Assembly (NCBI GenBank): GCA_964247055.1
Contig: OZ176055.1
Span: 2,294,001-2,358,000, forward strand
Length of the DNA: 64,000 nucleotides
Direction of reading: 5' to 3'
From: Paragordius varius
Taxonomy: Eukaryota > Nematomorpha
Numbering within the stretch: the stretch's first letter is position 1; each line of letters opens with the position of its first letter. Positions 57,966 through 64,000 of this stretch are shown here, one piece after another. Under the pieces are notes generated by a model. That model was not told the origin of the DNA and did no database searches. It was given only the letters and a program-made list of their open reading frames with translations. A program made the position numbers and the translations under genes.

Positions 57966-59101
57966 CACTGCTCAACAAGGTTTTGCACCACCCCATTATT
58001 TTTGCATTTTCTGATACCTAATGGCATGGAAAGGCCAAAACAAAAAAGATAATTGAGGCCATCAATAGGATTTTTCCGAAATTTAATTTTTAAATTTGTA
58101 TTTAATTTAAAAATAACAATCATTCCTCGTGTACATATGTTTAAATATTCAAACGAGCAAGTCGATACAAGTATTATTTCATGCATGAATAACAAAATTC
58201 TAGGCATTAAATACGATACTTAACAAGATAAGAGCCAACGTATTAAAAATCTAAAAGGGGCTTATGTAGAGTGTGATAGATCCAGGCGGTTGCACAAGCT
58301 CTGCATATCCCCCAAGCGATCCAATTATGCCAGATATGGCAAAGATAACAATAAATAATCATAAAGCCCGATAAGAGAAACTTGCAAGCAAAATCCAGGC
58401 AAATTGACATGTCAAATTAACCAATTCAAGAATAAAGTTAGATAAATTCTACAATTAAATTGAATAAAAAGATTAGGTAAATAAAAATGGTCCAATCATA
58501 TAATAGTAAATTCTACTAAAAGTGGCTACACACAACATCCATCTGAAATTAAAAATACAAAACAACCAATAATTTTAAAAAAAAAGTGTATCCACTAGGT
58601 ATAAATAAAGGATTTTTTGTAAGAACTAACTCAAGAAAAAAAGCCTAATAAGTACTCGAAAGGACGAAAACTAACAAAAAATATAGCCTATCTAAAAGCC
58701 GAAGGTTAAAACCATAAAATGCCTTTTTTAGTATTTTTTTAAAATTTTTTTATACGTATTAAAAATTCACTTGAAAGAAAAAGACTAAATTTTGACGTTT
58801 AAGTCCGTACTATTTTTTTCTCTCTGATATTTAAATGACATATTTATATTCAAAAGATAGAGTTTAAAACGCTTTATTAAATGATATTAAGTTTATAATA
58901 TAATACATTTTATTATAAAGTTATATTTAATTTTCTCTCGATTTTCTCTTGTTTTTGAAAAATTAAAAACCTATAATATTTCAAAATTCTGATTGGCGGG
59001 ATCAAAAATTTTTTCACATTCGGTTTTAAAACACTAAAATTAGTCATAATTTAAAAGTTTGAGTGGTGGTGCTCAAAAATGTCTAAATTTGTCGACTAGT
59101 G
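57966..59101. mobile_element. CACTR-ended repeat R, copy 2
   Basis: Same orientation as copy 1 at 22829-23938 and very similar along its whole length, with small indels, including an extra stretch of about 25 bp near 58841-58865. TTA stands at both flanks (57963-57965, 59102-59104). Frames differ between the copies (the copy-1 frame 23004-23279 is not kept), so neither seems to be under coding constraint. Confidence 0.65.
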
Positions 59102-59104
59102 TTA

Positions 59105-59740
59105 TTTAACAAATCTAAAAATATTTATTGTTTGGACCAAATTGAATTAAACTTTTAACCGCCAAATACATATTCTAGATTTGTTAGGGGATCAAAAACA
59201 TCTTACAATTAAAAAATTAATTATTATTAGGTTGTATTAATTGGATCAAGAAAAATCAAATTTTAGACTGTGAGAGTTACAAAGTTCTGTAAACCTAAAA
59301 TTTATTAATTTAAACTCTAATTTTGATAATATAGATTAGCCAAAATTCTTTTTAAACCTTAATTAAAAATATAAGTCTCTTTTCTTTAGAGAGAAATTTT
59401 ATTTTTTCAATGACAATTAGTTTTATGTAGAATTTTCAAGTTCTAAACATTTGCAATTAATTTTATTTAATTAATAAAAAAATTGTAAATATTTTAATAA
59501 GCTTAAGGGTTGTTACTAACAACGCAGTTCGAAAAGTGTGGCCTAAACACTGATCAAACGCCTTAATCGCATATACTGTTGATTGCAAAAATCCATTAAT
59601 ATAAAAATGCTACCATTTTCGGAAAATTAACCTAACAGTTTATAAACACTAATATGGAAAAATGATATTAAATAATTTGTACTAATTTAATGTTTTAAAA
59701 CTAGATCATGGTTTAATCATTTGTTTCGGCGATAGCTATG
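59105..59740. other. AT-rich gap before MITE P2
   Basis: Nothing recognisable except the possible mariner continuation near 59700-59740. Confidence 0.4.
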
Positions 59741-59909
59741 TATACCATTTGCACTTCAAGAGTTTCCTTGAAAACTTCAAGTTGCACCTTGAATACTTCA
59801 AGTTGGTTCTTCGACTTTTTTAATTTGGTAACTTTTATCAATCACACCGTGTGCCATTCATATATCATTTTAAACTATTCTGTTGATTTGTGTGTGTCTG
59901 TTGATTTAT

Positions 59910-60089
59910 AGTATGCATTTTAATGGTTGCTTAGTTCACACTACACACTATAGTAGGGCAATTCGCAACATGGAATATATGCAAAAAACAACAAAATGTA
60001 AACAATTTTTCCTTCTTTTTTCCATACACTCTTGTATTGCGAATTGCCCTATCATAGTGTGAAATAAACAACTATTAAAATGCATACTG
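59910..60089. mobile_element. Small TA-flanked MITE, copy Q2
   Basis: This 180-bp element starts TAGTATGCATTTTAATGG and ends AAAATGCATACTG, flanked by TA at 59908-59909 and 60090-60091. Internal inverted blocks TAGGGCAATTCGCAA and TTGCGAATTGCCCTA are better preserved than in Q1. Confidence 0.85.
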
Positions 60090-60288
60090 TAACCAAACTT
60101 TTAAATCATCAACTTTTAATCATTCAGAAACCGTATATATTTATATTAAAAAAATATTTTAATACATGTAATAAAATAAATATAAGTTTTCTGGGTTATT
60201 AATATTTTTTCGTTGAATACTTGTTATTGAATAGTAATTGGGAAAAAATGAGTTCAGAACGAAAAAGTGGTTTTTAAAAAATCATTAA

Positions 60289-62723
60289 TCTATAAATTTT
60301 TAAAAATAAATGCTGGTGTGATCTGTTCCCGGAAAACTGGTAGACTATTCAAATCCAAATGTCAAAAAAATAAAATCATTTATGATTTTCCCGACAATCG
60401 CTTCGCCTTTTTTTGAATTATGCCCCCGGTTCGGTCCCACCCCGTGAAAACGGGTTTTTCTGAAAATACAAGTCCACAAAAATAGTGTCTTTGAGACAAT
60501 TTTCAGGAAAACGTGTTAAACCATTCGATTTCAAATATGATTTTTTTACTAATTTTCGATTGCGCCGAACATAGTTGGCTCACTTTTTTAATTTATGCCC
60601 TTCTCTTAGGCACTCCCCCTGTAAAATGGCATTTTTTTTAAAAAAAACTAAGCCCAAAGAAATAATTTTTGGAATCTTTTTTGGGCCAAGGTATGAGGCC
60701 ATAAATAATTCAATGAGGAATGCAGGTCCCTGTTAAAAGGCAAAAAATTTAGTCGTGCGTTTCTTTTATATTGGCTGCTGGGTAAGGAGATATCCGCTAA
60801 AAACTGCTGCGTCATATTGAAATAGCGTGCCTTTGAGGCCAAATTTCAGAAAATTTATCAGGCCATATAAGTTCAATAGCTGCGTAAAATATTACCCGTA
60901 ACAAGGCAAAAATTTAGTTCGTGGGGTTTTTTAAAATTAGCCGTTAATTAGGCCCTACACGCCAAGAAACCACCACAGGAAGATTTTTTAGTTTTGAGGC
61001 GTTTTTTCAAAAACTAATGAGAGCATATGGAATCAATGATGATTCCAGGTATTCTCCGTAAAAAGACAAAATCAAGCGCTTTTTCGTATTAATTTCTGGG
61101 TAGGGAGCTCCCCTCCTAAAACTTCACCACCATATCGAAATTGAGTTGTTTAGGAGTTAATTTTAGAAAATTTATCAGGCCATATAAGTTTAATAAGGGC
61201 CTGAAATATTACCCGTAAAAAGGCAAATCTGAATTGAGAATTTTTTAAATTAGCCGTTAATTAGGCCCTTGCCCTGAAAAATGCGCCACAAGGAAATTTT
61301 TCCAAAATATTTTAAGAACATATGGAATGAATAATGATTCCAGCTATTTCTCTATAAAGGCAAATATATCGAACTCTTTTCTATATTGCCATCTGGGTAG
61401 GAGGCTGAACACCTACAACTGCGCCTCCATAGCGATACAGCATGACTTTAGAGGAAAATCATCAAGTCTTATGAGTTTTATAAGGGCTTGAAATATTACC
61501 GGTAAAAAGGCAAAATTTAAGCAGGGTTTTATTAAATTACTCCTTAATTAGGCCCTGCCTGAAAAATACGCCACCATAGAATGAATTTTTGGTTTTAAGG
61601 CTATTTTTTGAAAATACCACGGGAGCAAATGGAGTCAATCATGATTACAGGTGCCCGAATTAAAGCAAAAACTTTAAGAGAGTATTTTGTTTCGACCCTG
61701 GTTAGGGGGCTACCCACGTAAAACTGCGTCACCATATCGTTACAGCATGACTTTGGAGCCAAATTTCAGAAAACCTATGAGACTATGTGAGCTCAAGGGC
61801 CTAAAATATTACTTAAAAAAATTTTTTTAGCTTAGGGGGTTATTTCGACTGGCAAAGTAAAGTTTTACACCCAATGCGCCGCCAATGAACAATTTTTTTA
61901 GTTTTGGACAATATTTCCAAGAACCTATAGGAACATATGGAATCCATGATAACTCTAGATTTTTCCCATAAAAAGGCAGCCCAACGCTTTTTTACCTGCC
62001 CCTGGGTAAGGAGCTACCCGCCAAAAAATGCTCCACTTAATATAAATTGCGTTGTTTTGGAGCTAATTTACAGAAAATTTATGAAGCTATATGATATATT
62101 AAAACTTAAAATATTACCCGTAACTAGGTAAAAATTAAGGTCAGGCGTTTGATAGCTGTTAATTTATGGCCTTTGTGCCCTAAAAATATGCCATCATATA
62201 ACGATTATTTAGTGTTGATGTACTTTTTCGCATAATTCATGAGACGATGGTATCAAAGATGATTCGAAATATATCTATAAAGGAAAAGAATTCAATTCAG
62301 CGCTTTTTCCATATAGGTCTATGGGTAGGGGTCTACCGGTTTAAAACTGAGACGCCATGCATGGTATGGTCTTGGAGCTAATTTTTAAAAACTTAAGAAG
62401 CCATACGAGTTCAATAAAGGCTCTAAATAATACTCATAAAAAGGTAAAAATTATAGTATATCGGTTTTTTCCGTTAGCCGTCAATTTGGGGCCCTTACAT
62501 CAGTAAACTATATATTAGTATGAATGCACTGTTTGAAAATTCTATGAAGCACCGTATTGAAAATCATATGAGATTATAACTATTAAATATGCTTCGAAAT
62601 AATCCACATATGTGGATCACAATTTCGTAGAGCCCTTTTTTCAAATAGCGCCCCCCCCCCCCTCCCAACCAAGAAGCCCGAATAACTTCCTCGGGCTGTG
62701 TAGCAGTTCGAGATTTACGCTAG
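60289..62723 (+). mobile_element. Helitron, copy 3, with tandem array body
   Basis: The 5' end is A|TCTATAAATTTTTAAAAAT at 60289. The 3' end has hairpin CTCGGGCTGTGTAGCAGTTC-GAG, then ATTTACG and CTAG at 62720-62723, followed by T. The termini match copy 1 (minus) at 2133-3934. Insertion is between A and T inside MITE P2. The body from about 60730 to 62500 is a tandem array of about 155-bp subunits. A C12 tract at 62651-62662 corresponds to the G15 tract of copy 1. No helicase is encoded. Confidence 0.82.
60730..62500 (+). repeat. Higher-order tandem array inside Helitron 3
   Basis: AAAAGGCAAAA-like unit starts occur at about 60733, 60903, 61060, 61217, 61353, 61503, 61660, 61815, 61970, 62122, 62278 and 62437, spaced 136-170 bp. 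Two unit types alternate: one with GGGTA-GGAGCTACCCGC and a following CACCATAT block, the other with TTAATTAGGCCCT and a GCCACCA block. This gives a period of about 310 bp. Units are well diverged from each other. Confidence 0.72.
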
Positions 62724-62847
62724 TAAATGAATATATAATAAATCAAGATAATTAAGTTTAAAAATAACAAAATTTATGGTTAAATTCAAAAAAGTTTATG
62801 GACCAACTTGAAGTGTTCAAGGACACTCTTGAAGTGAAAATGGTATA

Positions 62848-63245
62848 CTAACGGTTTCACCGGCTTCCAAAGGTTCATTATACCCAATACCCCTCTGGTC
62901 TCAACAGACACATAGCAGGTCTTATTACCAAGTGATTTAGCCTTGGTATACGATCGGCCTGAAAGGTGTGAAAGCCACGATTTGTTCCGCTTTGGATTTG
63001 CAAATAATCTCTTTTCTTATCCGTCCTAATTCAATGCAAATACGCTTTGGTGACGTTGAAACATGGTTTCAACGATTTTTGATTTGACGTTCAAATTGTT
63101 TAAGAATTAACCGAGTTTATTGGCCTTTCCTGCTTGTAGACGTCTATTCATTGATTTTGCTATATATGTGCTTCTGTCAATCAACGTTGAGTTTGAGTTG
63201 GGTCCTCGTTCAATAAGTCTTGGACTTCATAGTCTTCACATTTTT
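62848..63245 (-). pseudogene. Mariner transposase relic (interrupted by MITE P2)
   Basis: Minus-strand pieces: YEVQDLLNEDPTQTQ near 63190-63235 (family form ALL-EDDTQTQ), NPKRNKSWLS near 62965-63000 (family form NPKRKKSW), a KSLGNKTCYV-like piece, DQRGIGYNEPLEAGETV near 62850-62900 (family form WWDQ-GVVYYELLKPGETV). Stops and shifts are numerous. The frame runs into the P2 boundary, and a SYRRNK-like continuation is seen at about 59710-59735 across P2. Same general family as the relic at 50740. Confidence 0.75.
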
Positions 63246-64000
63246 AGAGTCAACCAAATCGACCACTTTTTACATTAAAATAATAATTTTTAAATTTTTG
63301 AATCCATTTTCACCTAGATAAATCGATAGAACATGACCCTATGTTTCTTCCAGCAAACAATGACTTAACAGTTTTTTGGTGAAATAGGAAAAACAATATG
63401 TCCCGTACATATTATTTTGGAAATATCGATATGATTAATAAATATTGGACGTTATTTTTTTGGCGGACTCAACTTGTGTGCTTGTCATTTAATTGATAAA
63501 CAAAATGGCGTTTGTGTCAAATTAATCGGCTGCGTATTTTTCACTGAAGTTTTCTCTTAGTCAATCCTTTATAACTAATAACCACGCATGGTATTTTTGG
63601 AGTGGCTATTAATTAAGGTTTTTCATAACTTGGTCTCAATAAAAAAATTAACACAACATTTAAAAATTATATTTAAGTATTAAAAAGGCAAAAAAAATCA
63701 ATCTTACATCCTGTATCCAATAAAATTTATACAAAACCATTTTAAAAAATGATATACCACTTAAAGTCGAAAACCAACATTTTTAACCTCATATAATTTT
63801 TAACACGGCTTAATCCAATATTTTGTAATTTCTATCGTTATGATGTAAATAGAACCATATATACATAGTGAATTCTAAATTATTGTAATTACATATAATC
63901 TTTGGTTAATTTTGATATAATATACTAACGTCAACAATCGGTTTAACATCATGACTCGTAATAAAATAAAAATCATTATTACATAATTAATGATTTATTT
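63246..64000. other. Window end, no gene seen
   Basis: AT-rich sequence; the first 200 bp may still be mariner N-terminal remnant. No other feature supported. Confidence 0.4.

Larger units (their letters stand above)
59743..62845. mobile_element. TA-flanked MITE P2, split by two nested insertions
   Basis: The left end TACCATTTGCACTTCAAG at 59743 and the right end CTTGAAGTGAAAATGGTA at 62845 match P1 at 38823-39467, with TA at 59741-59742 and 62846-62847. Inside lie MITE Q2 (59910-60089) and a Helitron (60289-62723). Removing them leaves a core of about 490 bp comparable to P1. The flanks on both sides look like one mariner relic, giving at least three levels of nesting. Confidence 0.8.

Noticed and set aside
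1-64000. tRNA, rRNA, snRNA genes, CRISPR, LTR or virus-derived elements
   Set aside because: No B-box-like GGTTCGAATCC, rRNA-like GC-rich block, regular spacer array, LTR pair or capsid-, protease- or integrase-like frame was found by eye. A profile search could still reveal small RNAs.

Overview
The window is AT-rich animal nuclear DNA, dominated by dead and nested transposable elements, with three recognisable host genes, all on the minus strand. From low to high coordinate they are a coatomer delta-subunit gene (ARCN1 type, 13 exons, 30526-35829), a ribosomal protein L23a gene (5 exons, 45224-45854) and a BarH-class homeobox gene (3 exons, 46380-53889). All three models close in frame across every splice junction and end in family-typical C-termini. 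A Bar-class homeobox gene makes the source a metazoan. Seven introns are only 25-27 bp long (three in ARCN1, all four in RPL23A). Such introns are reported for dicyemids and for at least one orthonectid, so a mesozoan-like parasite is a reasonable but unproven guess. The BarH introns are instead 1.8 and 4.5 kb and carry transposon debris.

Layout. 1-6682: a large palindromic repeat, cut by a 4.7-kb hAT-type element with an 8-bp target duplication, which itself holds a Helitron. 6683-10889: dispersed degenerate repeats and a TTAA-flanked MITE. 10890-13621: an almost intact hAT transposon with a perfect 8-bp duplication. 14290-15258: a truncated Helitron. 16.2-16.8 kb: a tandem array. 17705-22008: a composite LINE insertion with a 13-bp direct repeat and an empty-site paralogue at about 890. 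22829-23938: a CACTR-ended repeat with a second copy at 57966-59101. 24293-25970: a hAT relic. 26026-28960: a second LINE on the minus strand. 30078-30254: a small TA-flanked MITE. 30526-35829: ARCN1. 36331-37515: two TTAA-type MITEs in inverted orientation. 38823-39467: a MITE with tandem repeats in its ends. 40899-43745: a third hAT with a nested MITE. 45224-53889: RPL23A and BarH, with a mariner relic in the first BarH intron. 56842-57290: a LINE fragment. 59743-62845: a MITE holding both a smaller MITE and a complete Helitron with a roughly 155-bp tandem array; this nest sits in a mariner relic (62848-63245).

The host genes are not functionally linked: vesicle coat, ribosome and developmental transcription factor. 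I found no retrovirus-like, LTR or Polinton-type element, no tRNA or rRNA gene and no CRISPR. All repeat-family statements rest on comparing copies inside this window by eye; no database or alignment program was used.
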